DNA of 64,000 bases from Anaerococcus marasmi (GCF_900290195.1 NZ_OLMF01000004.1:1353501-1417500), one strand, 5' to 3'. Shown: positions 28,155-42,453, counted from the first letter of the stretch. Notes: generated by a model not told the origin, from the letters alone. Numbers and translations: made by a program.

Positions 28155-28236
28155 TCCTAGCCAAGCTTTCTTCGAAACCTTGGGGAACTCTCGACTAGGA
28201 CCTACCATCGATTTGTTTCACAAATCGGGTTAGGTC
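28155..28236. repeat. Nested hairpins with TTC loops in the 5S-23S spacer
   Basis: Two hairpins stand side by side. CCAAG-c-TTTC/GAAA-c-CTTGG (28171-28193) lies inside TCCTAG/CTAGGA, and CGATTTGT/ACAAATCG (28209-28227) lies inside GACCTA/TAGGTC (28199-28236). Both have loop TTC. Confidence 0.7.
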
Positions 28237-28254
28237 TCTAAAAAAATATTTCCA

Positions 28255-31286
<3,032 letters not shown>

Positions 31287-31382
31287 GGAAATATTTTTTG
31301 CTATTTAGTTTTATCTTAGCTATTGCTAAGTGGTTCAGTTTCTAATGACTCTATCTTTTGCCAAACTCGTCGGCTTGCTGAC

Positions 31383-31458
31383 AAAGTTTCTTCGAAACTT
31401 TGAAACGCCGCGACGTCTGACCTTCCATCAATTTTGCTTCGCAAAATTGGGATAGGTC
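31383..31458. repeat. Nested hairpins with TTC loops in the 16S-23S spacer
   Basis: AAAGTTTC/GAAACTTT (31383-31401) lies inside CGTCG/CGACG. CAATTTTGC/GCAAAATTG (31429-31449) lies inside GACCT/AGGTC (31419-31458). Both loops are TTC. The second is clearly the same element as 28199-28236 with compensating stem changes. Confidence 0.7.
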
Positions 31459-31462
31459 ATTA

Positions 31463-31538
31463 TGGTGGAGATAAAGAGATTCGAACTCTTGACCCCCTGC
31501 GTGCAAGGCAGGTGCTCTCCCAGCTGAGCTATATCCCC
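31463..31538 (-). tRNA. tRNA-Ala (anticodon UGC)
   Basis: Acceptor GGGGATA/TATCTCC, anticodon stem CCTGC/GCAGG with loop CTTGCAC, T loop TTCGAAT and encoded CCA. It lies in the 16S-23S spacer. No tRNA-Ile accompanies it. Confidence 0.95.
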
Positions 31539-31646
31539 ATGTTTTATATTGTTTTTAATTTAAATTTTCTTAGATACCTTAATATTTTAATATCAACGAT
31601 CTTTATATTCTTTTCCGTGTGAGAAGTCAACGTGTCGACTTCTCAT

Positions 31647-33175
<1,529 letters not shown>

Positions 33176-33397
33176 ATAGTTTGTTATGAAAGTCTCTGAT
33201 CAAGACTCTATCATTTACATCTGACTTATATCAAATGCGTGATTTAAATTTTGTCCCTATCTCTTATATATAAGGATAAGAATCATTGTACTCAAAGTAT
33301 TAACTTTGGTTGTTGTTATTGTATTCTATATAATTTATGATCACCATCTTGCGATGTTAATCTCGGTTCAATGTCGCTTGTATCTTGCGACTCTTAT

Positions 33398-33426
33398 ATA
33401 ATACTACATAAGTTTTTGCTTGTCAA
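33398..33426 (-). promoter_or_regulatory. rRNA operon promoter, proximal
   Basis: TTGACA (33421-33426), 17 bases, TATTAT (33398-33403) on the minus strand, about 220 bases before 16S. Confidence 0.8.
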
Positions 33427-33493
33427 ATCATTTTATCAATTTTTTATGATTTTTTTAATTTTCCAAAGCTCCAAGCTCATGCGGTATAAAATA

Positions 33494-33522
33494 AGTATAC
33501 ACCCTCAAGAGTAACTTGTCAA
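33494..33522 (-). promoter_or_regulatory. rRNA operon promoter, middle
   Basis: TTGACA (33517-33522), 17 bases, TATACT (33494-33499). Confidence 0.8.
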
Positions 33523-33571
33523 ATAATTTTTATTTTAATATTTGCCGCTCGCTCTTTGAACATGCCATATT

Positions 33572-33600
33572 ATAATACTATGGATTTTTCTTCTTGTCAA
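33572..33600 (-). promoter_or_regulatory. rRNA operon promoter, distal
   Basis: TTGACA (33595-33600), 17 bases, TATTAT (33572-33577). The three promoters are spaced 96 and 78 bases apart. Confidence 0.8.
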
Positions 33601-33678
33601 ACAATTTCTTTTTTTTATTTTTCTTACTATATATGCTATATTTGTTTCTATCCTTTTTCTTTAAGTTAACACAAATGT

Positions 33679-33706
33679 TTGACTTAGATTATAAAAACAA
33701 TATTAT
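33679..33706 (+). promoter_or_regulatory. Promoter of the BCCT transporter gene
   Basis: TTGACT, 16 bases, TATTAT, with the start codon about 46 bases downstream. Confidence 0.7.
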
Positions 33707-33752
33707 AGTCTAGTAAATTTATTGAGATTATTAATATATGAAAGGAGTTTAT

Positions 33753-35312
33753 ATGAAAGAAAAATCATCTTACATAAGAAATAATAAGGTTTTTGTTTTA
33801 GCTCTAGGATTATTAGTAGTCCTTGTAGCTATGGGAATTGTCATTCCTTCTTCTTTTGGAGAAGTAACTAGGAATCTAACTACAAGTATCACTAAGGACT
33901 TTGGTTGGTTCTACCTTTTACTTGTTACAGGTATTTTATTTTATTTGTTATACCTATGCCTTAGTCCTATCGGTCAAATTAAATTGGGTAATCCTAATTC
34001 AAAACCAGAACATTCCACTGCTTCTTGGATAGCAATGATGTTTTCAGCTGGTATGGGTATAGGCCTTGTTTTTTATGGGGCAGCAGAACCCCTCAGCCAC
34101 TATGCTATAAACCCACCCCTAGCAGATCCTTCTTCTAGAAAAGCTTTGGAGGATTCTTTCCAATACACTTTCTTCCATTGGGGTATACACGCTTGGGGTG
34201 TTTATGCTATAGTGGGTCTAGCTCTCGCTTATTTTGGTTTTAGAAAGCAAGAGAGATATCTCTTGTCAGAGACCTTCAAGCCTTTGTTAGATAATACTAA
34301 TGGCTTTATAGGTAAGTCAATTGATATTATTACTATTGTTGCAACTGTTATCGGGGTTGCTACAACCCTAGGTTTTGGAGCAAGTCAAATTAACGGTGGG
34401 CTTTCTTATCTATTTGGCATACCAAATAATTTCAAGATCCAGACTATAATTATATTAATCACAACCCTCCTATTTATCCTAAGCGCCATGTCAGGTTTGG
34501 GTAAGGGAGTAAAGATTTTATCAAATTTAAATCTGATTCTAGCTATAGGTCTACTGGCCATTGCCATTGTAGTAGGCCCCTCTGTAAGGATTTTAGATAA
34601 CTTAACTGATTCTTTAGGAAATTACATGCAGAATTTCTTAGCTATGAGCTTTAGATCAGCCTCCTTCTATCCTGAAAAGCGTGGTTGGATTAATTCTTGG
34701 ACTATTTTCTATTGGGCTTGGTGGATATCCTGGTCTCCTTTTGTTGGAGTTTTTATAGCTAGGATATCAAAGGGAAGAACTATCAGGGAATTTATTGCGG
34801 TTGTATTGCTTGTTCCAACTATTTTAAGTATCCTTTGGTTTACAAGTTTCGGTACCCTATCAACTGGCGTTCAAGAAGCAGGTTTCGATTTGACTGGCTT
34901 TGCAACTGAAGAAATTCTTTTCGCAACATTTTCCCATTATAATTTAGGCAAAATCATGTCCTTGGTTGCCCTGGTTTTAATTGTTTCGTTTTTCATAACA
35001 TCTGCTGACTCTGCAACCTTTGTTTTGGCTATGTTATCTGAAAAAGGAAAGCTTAACCCATCCAATAAGAAGAAAATAGTTTGGGGAGCTCTGCTTGCCC
35101 TTATAGCCATATCGCTTCTATTTTCTGGCGGCCTTACTGCTCTGGAAAATACCCTAATCATTGTAGCCTTACCTTTTTCTCTGGTAATAATTTTTATGAT
35201 GATTTCTTTACTCATAGAGCTTAAGCACGAGAAAAATAAAATGGGGCTTTCTATAAGTCCAGATAGACTTCCAAAAACAGATCAGCCTTTCAAATCCTAT
35301 AGTGAAGATTAA
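33753..35312 (+). CDS. BCCT-family betaine/carnitine/choline transporter
   Basis: A 519-residue protein with twelve hydrophobic segments and the BCCT hallmarks SAGMGIGLVFYGAAEP (near residue 100) and FYWAWWISWSPFVGVFIARIS (tryptophan-rich helix 8). It imports a quaternary ammonium compound such as glycine betaine, typically for osmoprotection. I chose the second ATG, at 33753, because AAAGGAG lies five bases before it; an in-frame ATG at 33738 has no ribosome site. The substrate cannot be read from sequence. Confidence 0.92.
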   Translation: MKEKSSYIRNNKVFVLALGLLVVLVAMGIVIPSSFGEVTRNLTTSITKDFGWFYLLLVTGILFYLLYLCLSPIGQIKLGNPNSKPEHSTASWIAMMFSAGMGIGLVFYGAAEPLSHYAINPPLADPSSRKALEDSFQYTFFHWGIHAWGVYAIVGLALAYFGFRKQERYLLSETFKPLLDNTNGFIGKSIDIITIVATVIGVATTLGFGASQINGGLSYLFGIPNNFKIQTIIILITTLLFILSAMSGLGKGVKILSNLNLILAIGLLAIAIVVGPSVRILDNLTDSLGNYMQNFLAMSFRSASFYPEKRGWINSWTIFYWAWWISWSPFVGVFIARISKGRTIREFIAVVLLVPTILSILWFTSFGTLSTGVQEAGFDLTGFATEEILFATFSHYNLGKIMSLVALVLIVSFFITSADSATFVLAMLSEKGKLNPSNKKKIVWGALLALIAISLLFSGGLTALENTLIIVALPFSLVIIFMMISLLIELKHEKNKMGLSISPDRLPKTDQPFKSYSED

Positions 35313-35517
35313 AAAATCGCCTAAGTGGCGATTTCAGACTGTAGATAAAATCGAAATTACCCTTATTTCGACCGAACGTAGTGAGTGGAGAAATCTAATT
35401 AGATCTCTCCATGCGTTCGTTTCACTCACTTAGTCGAGATAAGGGTGACTTAAATATAAAAATTTTTAATTAAATCTACTTTTTCTATACTCTGAATCGC
35501 CTCCGGGGCGATTTTTC
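35312..35517. repeat. MITE-like palindromic element with hairpin ends
   Basis: Both ends are the same hairpin in opposite orientation: AAATCGCC/GGCGATTT then CAGACTGTAGATAAAA at the left (35314-35350), and its inverted partner at the right (35477-35513). Between them a long palindrome runs from ACCCTTAT to ATAAGGGT (35359-35446), with inner arms CGAACG/CGTTCG, GTGAGTG/CACTCAC and GGAGA/TCTCC. The left hairpin can terminate minus-strand transcripts and the right hairpin plus-strand ones, so both neighbouring genes use the element ends as terminators. Confidence 0.75.
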
Positions 35518-35518
35518 T

Positions 35519-36400
35519 TTATCTAGCTTGTCTCTCATTTGTCGAGTTCAATATCTCTGGGCTTAGGTTTTCTAGGGCGTAATTTAATTTTTCCAGTATT
35601 TTATCCTTGTTTTTAAATCTATGGCTTATATTTATAAGATTTACCATATGGCCTGATGAGAAAAGACTTTCGTCAGGATAGTCTAGATTTTCTACTAGGA
35701 CTATTTGCTCTTTTATAATTTCTCCAAGACTTGCTTCCTTAAAGTCTCCTTCTTCCCTCATTTTGTAAAGCTCAGATCCAAACTGGACTGATGTTGTCAT
35801 CGGAAAAACAGATTTGGATGGGTAGATATTTAGAAATTCTGCCGTAGCTTTTGCGTTTATTTCTGAATTACCACGTCCCGCAACCCCCATCATAAGGATA
35901 GCATGATAGCTTATTCCTGCTTCTTTTAATTTCCCTAGGGACTCTTTATATTCTTCTAAGTTACAACCCTTGTTTATCATAAGTAGGGCAGGCTCATAAG
36001 CCGTCTCCACTCCTATATACAATTCGTCAAATCCCAATTTCTTTAACTCTTTAAGTTCTGCTACTGTTTTGTTCTTCATATTATAAAATGAGGCATATGA
36101 AGTTATGGTTTTGATATTTGGTAAATATTCATGGATCAATTCTCCTAGATCCTTTAGTTTTTCAAAGGATAAGGCAAAGGGATCTCCATTTAAGAGATAT
36201 ATTCTTTCAAGATTTGGATAGTAAAAGGCTAACTCTTCCAAGTCACTTATTATATTTTCCTTGGGAGCTATAGAAAAGGGAGTTCTCTGATACATTGTGC
36301 AAAACACGCACTTGTTGTGTGAGCATCCTCTAGTTACTTCCAATAAAGGCGTCCTTGCCTCAAGGGGCGGTCTGTATATTTCATTTCCTGTGTAATGCAT
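35519..36400 (-). CDS. Radical SAM protein
   Basis: The 293-residue protein has a cluster motif GCSHNKCVFC near residue 25, with spacing CX4CX2C rather than the common CX3CX2C. It continues with barrel elements ERIYLLNGDPFAL, FDELYIGVETAYEP and ILMMGVAGRGNSE. Proteins of this type are frequent in clostridia; the reaction is unknown. It has its own promoter region and no operon partner. It is transcribed divergently from the hemerythrin-like gene. Confidence 0.85.
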   Translation of the reverse strand: MHYTGNEIYRPPLEARTPLLEVTRGCSHNKCVFCTMYQRTPFSIAPKENIISDLEELAFYYPNLERIYLLNGDPFALSFEKLKDLGELIHEYLPNIKTITSYASFYNMKNKTVAELKELKKLGFDELYIGVETAYEPALLMINKGCNLEEYKESLGKLKEAGISYHAILMMGVAGRGNSEINAKATAEFLNIYPSKSVFPMTTSVQFGSELYKMREEGDFKEASLGEIIKEQIVLVENLDYPDESLFSSGHMVNLINISHRFKNKDKILEKLNYALENLSPEILNSTNERQAR

Positions 36401-36480
36401 ATTTCCTCCTCGTACTTAGATTATACAAGAAGACTAGTGGTTTTCCCAAAAGCTCAAGTATAATATTAAAAGGTGATAAT

Positions 36481-37029
36481 ATGAAAGCAATAGAGTATTT
36501 AGTAAAAGAACACGATCAAATAACAAAGTTTTTGGATAGGTTAGAGGAAGAATGTCTTTCTATTCTCAATGGTAAAGCCATAGATGAAGAATTCTTCAGG
36601 GCTAGCATCTCCTTTATCAGGGAGTTTGCAGATGGGATCCATCACAAGAAGGAAGAAGATATCCTTTTTAAATATATGCTAGAAGAGCTCGGGGTTTTGG
36701 GAGAAAAAGTTATAAAAAACGGCATGCTTGTCGAGCATCAACTCGCAAGGGGCTATGTCTTCGAGCTTGAAAATTCCCTAAATTCTTACAAGATGAAGAA
36801 GGATGATAAAGCTGTTTTGCAGATACTTGCAAACTCCATGGCCTATGTCAATCTTTTAAGAAGCCATATAGATAAGGAAAACTCCACAGTCTATAATTTT
36901 GCAGAAGATAGGTTGACGGGCGATATCAAGGAAAAAATCGAGAAAGAAAGTAGTAAGAGAGTAAAAGAAGAAGACCTATCCTATAAGAGAAAGGAAGAGC
37001 TTCTTAATATTATTTTTAAAAAGTTGTAA
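36481..37029 (+). CDS. Hemerythrin-like (HHE) protein
   Basis: 182 residues, starting at the ATG behind AAAGGTG. Iron-ligand-type residues are spaced as in HHE four-helix bundles: EHDQI near the start, HHKKEED near residue 59, VEHQLARG near residue 83 and SHIDKENSTVY near residue 125. Such proteins bind O2 or sense O2/NO, or serve in iron-sulphur repair. In this anaerobe an oxygen-related role fits, but is an inference. Confidence 0.85.
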   Translation: MKAIEYLVKEHDQITKFLDRLEEECLSILNGKAIDEEFFRASISFIREFADGIHHKKEEDILFKYMLEELGVLGEKVIKNGMLVEHQLARGYVFELENSLNSYKMKKDDKAVLQILANSMAYVNLLRSHIDKENSTVYNFAEDRLTGDIKEKIEKESSKRVKEEDLSYKRKEELLNIIFKKL

Positions 37030-37042
37030 TCTAAAAATAAAA

Positions 37043-37080
37043 ACATACTTAGCCTAAAACGACTAGGTATGTCTTTTTTT
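37043..37080. terminator. Terminator between hemerythrin-like gene and ugpC-like gene
   Basis: ACATACTTAG pairs with CTAGGTATGT and is followed by CTTTTTTT on the plus strand; A-rich sequence on the other side could serve minus-strand transcripts. Confidence 0.75.
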
Positions 37081-38221
37081 ATTCATCTATAACTTCTTGT
37101 AATTTTATAGGATCTACATTTTTTTCAGGAAAAGAAATACAATTTTCAGTTTCTGCATCGAATATATACGTATTTTCAATATTAATGCTTATATGAATTT
37201 CTTTATTCGCCAATATAGGATCTTTAGAATCAAAACGCATCACTACCGTTTCTCCATTATCAGTTCTAGTATAACCATAGGTATCCGACCCCATATATTC
37301 AACATTTGAAAACTTCACTTTTATATCAGATTCCTTATCATAATTAAATTCTTCTGTCCTTACTCCTAAAAGGATTCTTCCCTCTTGTACTCCCTTTTCT
37401 AGAAGGTCTTTTGTTTTAAAGTCAGGTAATTTAATCTTCTTGTCAAAAAGTTCTACATAAATCGAAGATCCTTCTTTTATTAAATTGGTTTCAATTATAT
37501 TCATCTTAGGAGAGCCAATAAATTCTGCAATAAATCTATTTCTTGGTCTATAATATAGGTTTAGAGGTGTATCAAATTGGATAAGTTCTCCTTGATTTAA
37601 AACCGCAATCCTATCTCCCATTGTCATAGCTTCTATCTGATCGTGAGTTACATAGATAAATGTTGTATCTAACTCCTTATGAAGTCTGACTATTTCAGAT
37701 CTCATCTCCACCCTTAGCTTGGCATCAAGATTTGATAAAGGCTCGTCTAATAGAAAAACCTTGGGATTTCTAACCATTGCTCTTCCCAGGGCGACTCTTT
37801 GTCTTTGTCCTCCAGATAATTGGGCTGGTTTTCTATCTAGGAGAGCTTCAAGTTGCAATATTTTTGCAATTTTTTCAACCTTTTGATTTATATTATCTTT
37901 CTTTTCTTTTTGCATCTTTAAAGCAAATCCCATATTTTCCCTGATACTCATATGAGGATATAGGGCGTAGGATTGAAATACCATAGCTATATCCCTATCT
38001 TTGGGGTTTACATCATTCATCCTAGCTTCATCTATATACAAATCTCCCGCACTTATTGGTTCAAGACCTGCAATCATCCTAAGTGTCGTAGACTTACCAC
38101 AGCCAGAAGGGCCAACTAGGACTACAAACTCCTTATCTTTTATATCAAGATTTATATTCTTTGCTCCTTCGAAGCCATTATCATATATTTTCCAAATATC
38201 TTCTAATTTTACTTTTGCCAT
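37079..38221 (-). CDS. ugpC: ABC transporter ATPase, UgpC/MsmK type
   Basis: Walker [10 protein letters not shown], signature [15 protein letters not shown], Walker [13 protein letters not shown] and H-loop YVTHDQ are in the first 220 residues; a MalK-like regulatory/OB domain fills the rest. I start at the ATG at 38221, two bases after the permease stop, because a longer frame lacks a ribosome site. It powers the permeases encoded upstream. MsmK-type ATPases can serve several sugar importers. Confidence 0.9.
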   Translation of the reverse strand: MAKVKLEDIWKIYDNGFEGAKNINLDIKDKEFVVLVGPSGCGKSTTLRMIAGLEPISAGDLYIDEARMNDVNPKDRDIAMVFQSYALYPHMSIRENMGFALKMQKEKKDNINQKVEKIAKILQLEALLDRKPAQLSGGQRQRVALGRAMVRNPKVFLLDEPLSNLDAKLRVEMRSEIVRLHKELDTTFIYVTHDQIEAMTMGDRIAVLNQGELIQFDTPLNLYYRPRNRFIAEFIGSPKMNIIETNLIKEGSSIYVELFDKKIKLPDFKTKDLLEKGVQEGRILLGVRTEEFNYDKESDIKVKFSNVEYMGSDTYGYTRTDNGETVVMRFDSKDPILANKEIHISINIENTYIFDAETENCISFPEKNVDPIKLQEVIDE

Positions 38222-38223
38222 AA

Positions 38224-39099
38224 TTACCCCTTTATTGCTCCTGTAGTTAGTCCCTTTACCATATTCTTTTGGGCGAACATAAATATTATTAGCGATGGTA
38301 TCATACAAACTACAACCCCTGCTATCATCAAAAGCATCGATTGTGAATCTGCTGAATTTAGCATAGATATACCAATTTGCACCGTCCTATATCTATCAGA
38401 TCCAGTTATAAGAAGTGGCCACATATACATATTCCATGCTCCCAAGAAAGATTGTACAGCCAAGGCTCCTATTGTCGGTTTTGAAAGAGGAATAAGGATT
38501 CTAAATATAAAACCCAAATCACTTGCTCCGTCTATCTTACTTGCCTCATAAATTTCCATAGGAAAAGACTTAAAAGCTTGTCTAAAGAGAAAGATTCCCA
38601 TGGCACTAGTTAAGTAAGGTGCAACCAATCCAAAAAACGAATCTGTAAAGCCCCATCCAGAAATCATCAAGAAGTTCGAAATTATGGTAGTTTCTCCAGG
38701 AATCATAGTTGTCGCCATTATTATCGCAAATAGAATTCCCTTTTTCTTAAAATTTAGAAAGTGAAGGGCAAAAGCAGATAAAATTGCAGTTACCATTTGG
38801 AATAAGGTTATGATTACAGAAACTATAAGAGAATTTATTATATAGCCTTCTATTGGGGCTATCTTAAATACATCCTTATAGTTATTAATAGTTGGATTTG
38901 CTGTAAAAAAAGTCTTATCGTACAATTCCTGACTAGGCTTTACACTCATAACGAATGCATAGATTATAGGAAATAGTACGAAGAAAACTACTATAATATT
39001 TAAAATCAATCTTAATAGTTCAGTCTTTTTAAGACTTCTTTTTATAGATTTTTCCTTTTGTTTAGCATTAATCTCTTTTATATTGCTACTTACTTGCAT
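38224..39099 (-). CDS. ugpE: ABC transporter permease, UgpE type
   Basis: Six membrane segments and the EAA loop [23 protein letters not shown] near residue 190, typical of carbohydrate-importer permeases of the MalG/UgpE kind. It overlaps ugpA by 14 bases. The [17 protein letters not shown] stretch is characteristic of UgpE. Confidence 0.87.
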   Translation of the reverse strand: MQVSSNIKEINAKQKEKSIKRSLKKTELLRLILNIIVVFFVLFPIIYAFVMSVKPSQELYDKTFFTANPTINNYKDVFKIAPIEGYIINSLIVSVIITLFQMVTAILSAFALHFLNFKKKGILFAIIMATTMIPGETTIISNFLMISGWGFTDSFFGLVAPYLTSAMGIFLFRQAFKSFPMEIYEASKIDGASDLGFIFRILIPLSKPTIGALAVQSFLGAWNMYMWPLLITGSDRYRTVQIGISMLNSADSQSMLLMIAGVVVCMIPSLIIFMFAQKNMVKGLTTGAIKG

Positions 39100-39943
39100 T
39101 ATTATCTCCGTTTGATCTAAAGGCTATGATTGTAAGAATCATAACTATAAAAAATAAAACTACTGATTCAGCAGAAGCATAACCATACCTGTAGTTCATA
39201 AAGGCATTTTTATAAATATCATGCACTATTACATTAGTTGCCTCTCCTGGTCCACCTTGAGTAAGAAGCTTTATTTGTCCGAATGATTGGAAGGCATTGA
39301 TTATATTAGTAACTACAACAAAAAACATTATAGGTCTTACTGAAGGAAGGGTAACATGCTTAAACTGATTCCAGTTATTTGCTCCATCAATTGAAGCAGC
39401 TTCATACAAGCTGTCATCTATCCCAGCTAGTCCCGATGAAAAATATAAGAAATTCATACCTGAGTTTAGCCAAGCTGTAAGAATACCTACACTTACAAGA
39501 GCCCAGTTAGGGTCGGCCAGCCAGTTCACATTTGTTTTTAAAATCACATTTAAAATTCCTACAGATTGGTTAAGCATTACTTTAAATACTAGAGCCATAC
39601 CTGATGAAGCTATAGCTATAGGAAGAGAATAAGCAGCCGAGAATAACCTGATAGCTGGAAAATTTACTCTGCACAATAGTGCTGTAGAAAATCCTATTAG
39701 AACACCTATAATTACAACTATAACAACATAAATCATGGTTACCTTTAGACTGTTCCAAAAAGATGGGGAAGATAGAAGATCCGAATAATTTTTAAATCCA
39801 ATGAAAAGAGTATTGGCCCCCATATTATCCGTCGCGTACAGACTACGAATAATAGTCTGTACGAAAGGATAAAATACAAATAGTGCTAATAGAGCCAGTG
39901 CTGGAAGCATGTAAAGATAGGCTTTATTATTGTATTTATTCAT
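39086..39943 (-). CDS. ugpA: ABC transporter permease, UgpA type
   Basis: A 285-residue MalF/UgpA-like permease; the EAA loop reads LYEAASIDGANNWNQFKHVTLP. It overlaps the binding-protein gene by one base and ugpE by 14 bases, so the three are translated together. Confidence 0.87.
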   Translation of the reverse strand: MNKYNNKAYLYMLPALALLALFVFYPFVQTIIRSLYATDNMGANTLFIGFKNYSDLLSSPSFWNSLKVTMIYVVIVVIIGVLIGFSTALLCRVNFPAIRLFSAAYSLPIAIASSGMALVFKVMLNQSVGILNVILKTNVNWLADPNWALVSVGILTAWLNSGMNFLYFSSGLAGIDDSLYEAASIDGANNWNQFKHVTLPSVRPIMFFVVVTNIINAFQSFGQIKLLTQGGPGEATNVIVHDIYKNAFMNYRYGYASAESVVLFFIVMILTIIAFRSNGDNNASK

Positions 39944-41325
39944 TATTTGTTAACCTTATTGTATGATTCTAAGGCAGCATCTATTTCTTCTGCCATCTTT
40001 TTGCTTGCATCTTCTGGGCTTATATTTCCATTTAGGACCTCTTCGATGTACTTTTCCATAATTTGTCGAGATTCTTGATACACTGTTGCAAGTGCCCCTT
40101 GATCTTCCGGTTTTGAATCATGTAATTGATTGATTGCAGTCTCAAATTGTGGAGATTCCTTGATTAGGTCTTTGAATTCTTGTGTCTCGAGTACTCCCTT
40201 ATTTACTGGGAAATATCCCGTATTTGCATTCCAATATGTTTGAGATTCGACACTTACTAAGAACTTGATGAAATCCCATGTTCCTGCCATTTTTTCCTCA
40301 TCACCTGAATTTATAGCATATAAAGATGCTCCTCCGATTGAAACTCCATTCTTATCAGAATCTTTTACAGATGGGAAATATGCAGTTCCAACTTCGAATC
40401 TATCTCCTACTTCTGATAATATTTGTGTAAGAGAAGCAGTTGATGCAAATGTCATAGCACTTGTTCCTGAATTAAATTCTGCAGTTCCACCTTGCTTACC
40501 AACATTAGGCGCTATACCCTCATCAGCTAGATCTTTCCAAGCCTTAAGTATATTAGTAACACCACCATTTTCTTCAAAAACTGATTTTGTAGGATTAGCT
40601 TTTCTACCATTTTCATTATCAAATAGGTCGAGCCCTTGTTTATTCATAAATTGATCAATCCACCAACCATATACGCTAAATGAAATAGGCATATCTGTAA
40701 CACCAGATTCTTTAAGTTTTTGACCTACAAGCTTCATCTCTTCCAAAGACTTTGGAGCTTCAACGTTAGCTTCCTCAAACATATCCTTGTTGTAATAAAG
40801 AAGAGGTGTTGAAGAGTTAAATGGCATAGAATTTAATTTCCCATCTACTGTATAATAAGCAAGAAGATTATCTTCTAGTTGACTTGTGTCATAATTTTCT
40901 TCATCAACAAAATCTTGCATAGGCTTGATAAGACCTGAGTCAATCATATATCTTGTTCCTAATTCAAAAACCTGAACAATATCAGCTCCTACGTCCTTGC
41001 CTGAAGCAGATGATCTAAGTTTTGTAAGAGCATCGTCGTATTCTCCTTGGAATTCTGCCTTCACAAAATATTTATCTTGTGACTCGTTATATTCAGCAAC
41101 TAGATGGTCTATAGCATCGTTAAGATTACCACCCATTGAGTGCCAAAATACTATAGTTGTCTTGCCATCTGAACTATCATTGCTACTGTTTGATTCAGAG
41201 CTTTCACTATTTTTACTATCTTTTCCTGTATCAATTGATTTAGAATCCTCATTACGTCCTGCACATGCAGTTAAAGTAACGAACATCAAGACTAACATTA
41301 GTCTTCTAGCGATTTTTTTAAACAT
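39943..41325 (-). CDS. ugpB: ABC transporter substrate-binding lipoprotein, UgpB type
   Basis: Starts at the ATG behind TGGAGG (41325). The signal peptide RRLMLVLMFVTL ends in a TACA lipobox, followed by a serine-rich spacer and an extracellular solute-binding domain (TTIVFWHSMGGNLNDAID, GASLYAINS). The UgpB-like pattern and the adjacent glycerophosphodiesterase point to glycerol-3-phosphate or its diesters as cargo. A sugar remains possible. Confidence 0.87.
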   Translation of the reverse strand: MFKKIARRLMLVLMFVTLTACAGRNEDSKSIDTGKDSKNSESSESNSSNDSSDGKTTIVFWHSMGGNLNDAIDHLVAEYNESQDKYFVKAEFQGEYDDALTKLRSSASGKDVGADIVQVFELGTRYMIDSGLIKPMQDFVDEENYDTSQLEDNLLAYYTVDGKLNSMPFNSSTPLLYYNKDMFEEANVEAPKSLEEMKLVGQKLKESGVTDMPISFSVYGWWIDQFMNKQGLDLFDNENGRKANPTKSVFEENGGVTNILKAWKDLADEGIAPNVGKQGGTAEFNSGTSAMTFASTASLTQILSEVGDRFEVGTAYFPSVKDSDKNGVSIGGASLYAINSGDEEKMAGTWDFIKFLVSVESQTYWNANTGYFPVNKGVLETQEFKDLIKESPQFETAINQLHDSKPEDQGALATVYQESRQIMEKYIEEVLNGNISPEDASKKMAEEIDAALESYNKVNK

Positions 41326-41431
41326 AATTCCTCCATTTATTTCATTTCCTTTAGAATTATAAAGGAAATATATCAAATTCTTTTATTAATTTTGTAATGT
41401 CTATGTAAAATAAACCTATTTTTTATTAAAT

Positions 41432-42148
41432 TTATTTTGTAAGTAAGTCATTAACCCTATCAGGAAAATCTGTTATAAGGCCTGTCGGATTAAGGTCTAG
41501 ACATTTGCTGAAGTCGTAGTCCGCTTTGCCAAACCAAATATTTAATCCTATGTTATTTTCTAAGAATTTCTCTGCTATTTCTTTGTTAATGGTGAAATTT
41601 AATGGATGGAAATATTCCATTCCCATATTATTTACGTATTCCCATGGTTTATACAGTCTTGATGATTCTAGGACTCCACATTTTATTTCTCTATCTATTT
41701 CTTTCATCTTGATTAAAGAATTGTGGTTAAAAGACGAAATTATTATTTTATCCTTCATACCATATTCATTTATTAAGTCATAAACTTTTTTCTCTATTCC
41801 CTCGTACCTTATAATGGACGTCTTAAGTTCAATGTTTGTAATGATATCTTTGTTTTTAGCAAAGTCAAAGTATTCTCTTAGAGTAGGTATTGTCTGAACT
41901 TCACAATTTAGATATCCCTTTGAAGCATTTAACTTTTTAAGTTCTTGCAAAGTTTTATCTTTTATTAGACCCTTTCCATCTGTAGTTCTTTCTAAAGTTT
42001 CATCATGAATTATTACAAGTTCACTGTCCTTTGTAAGGTGAACATCAAATTCTATACCATCCGCTCCCGTTTCTATTGCTTTTTCATAGGCGAGCATTGT
42101 ATTTTCTGGATATGCTCCCTTAAATCCCCTATGGGCTATATTTAACAT
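41432..42148 (-). CDS. ugpQ: Glycerophosphodiester phosphodiesterase
   Basis: 238 residues of the GDPD barrel: NIAHRGFKGAYPENTM at the N-terminus with the catalytic HRG and PEN, GIEFDVHLTKD, then HDETLERTTDGKG. No signal peptide, so it acts in the cytoplasm, releasing glycerol-3-phosphate from deacylated phospholipid head groups imported by the adjacent ABC system. First gene of the ugpQ-B-A-E-C arrangement. Confidence 0.92.
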   Translation of the reverse strand: MLNIAHRGFKGAYPENTMLAYEKAIETGADGIEFDVHLTKDSELVIIHDETLERTTDGKGLIKDKTLQELKKLNASKGYLNCEVQTIPTLREYFDFAKNKDIITNIELKTSIIRYEGIEKKVYDLINEYGMKDKIIISSFNHNSLIKMKEIDREIKCGVLESSRLYKPWEYVNNMGMEYFHPLNFTINKEIAEKFLENNIGLNIWFGKADYDFSKCLDLNPTGLITDFPDRVNDLLTK

Positions 42149-42226
42149 TTTTCCTCCTTAGCTTTATACTATAGAATATAGTAAAGGATTTTTGTAAAGA
42201 ATAAATTAAGCCCTAGTAAAATTCAT

Positions 42227-42413
42227 AAAAAATAGACCTCTGAAGTGGTCTCAGACTATAGACAAAAGCTTAAACAACAAAGGCAAAAATGACTTTGTTT
42301 ACCCTAAAGGCGAAGTACTAGAAGAAAAAGAAATCGGATTTGCATCACTATTTGAAAAATTAATATATTTGAGGATAAATATAGAAAAAGCGTCGATAAA
42401 CCCAATTTACTAG
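42227..42413 (+). pseudogene. Gene remnant sharing the element-end motif
   Basis: A hairpin AGACC/GGTCT followed by CAGACTATAGACAAAA repeats the end of the element at 35312-35517. An open frame runs on from it (SQTIDKSLNNKGK, DFVYPKGEVLEEKEIG, FASLFEKLIYLRI) to a TAG at 42411. There is no start and I do not recognise the protein. Confidence 0.35.
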
Positions 42414-42427
42414 TGGGTTTATCGACG
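42391..42427 (-). terminator. Terminator of the UbiB/AarF-like gene
   Basis: CGTCGATAAACCC pairs perfectly with GGGTTTATCGACG, followed on the minus strand by CTTTTTC. Confidence 0.75.
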
Positions 42428-42453
42428 GTCCGAGACCCCCGAAGGAGCCTGGA

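Noticed and set aside
37079-38308. Longer N-terminus for the UgpC-type ATPase
   Set aside because: The extra 29 codons overlap the permease gene and lack a ribosome site; the family begins at MAKVKLEDI.
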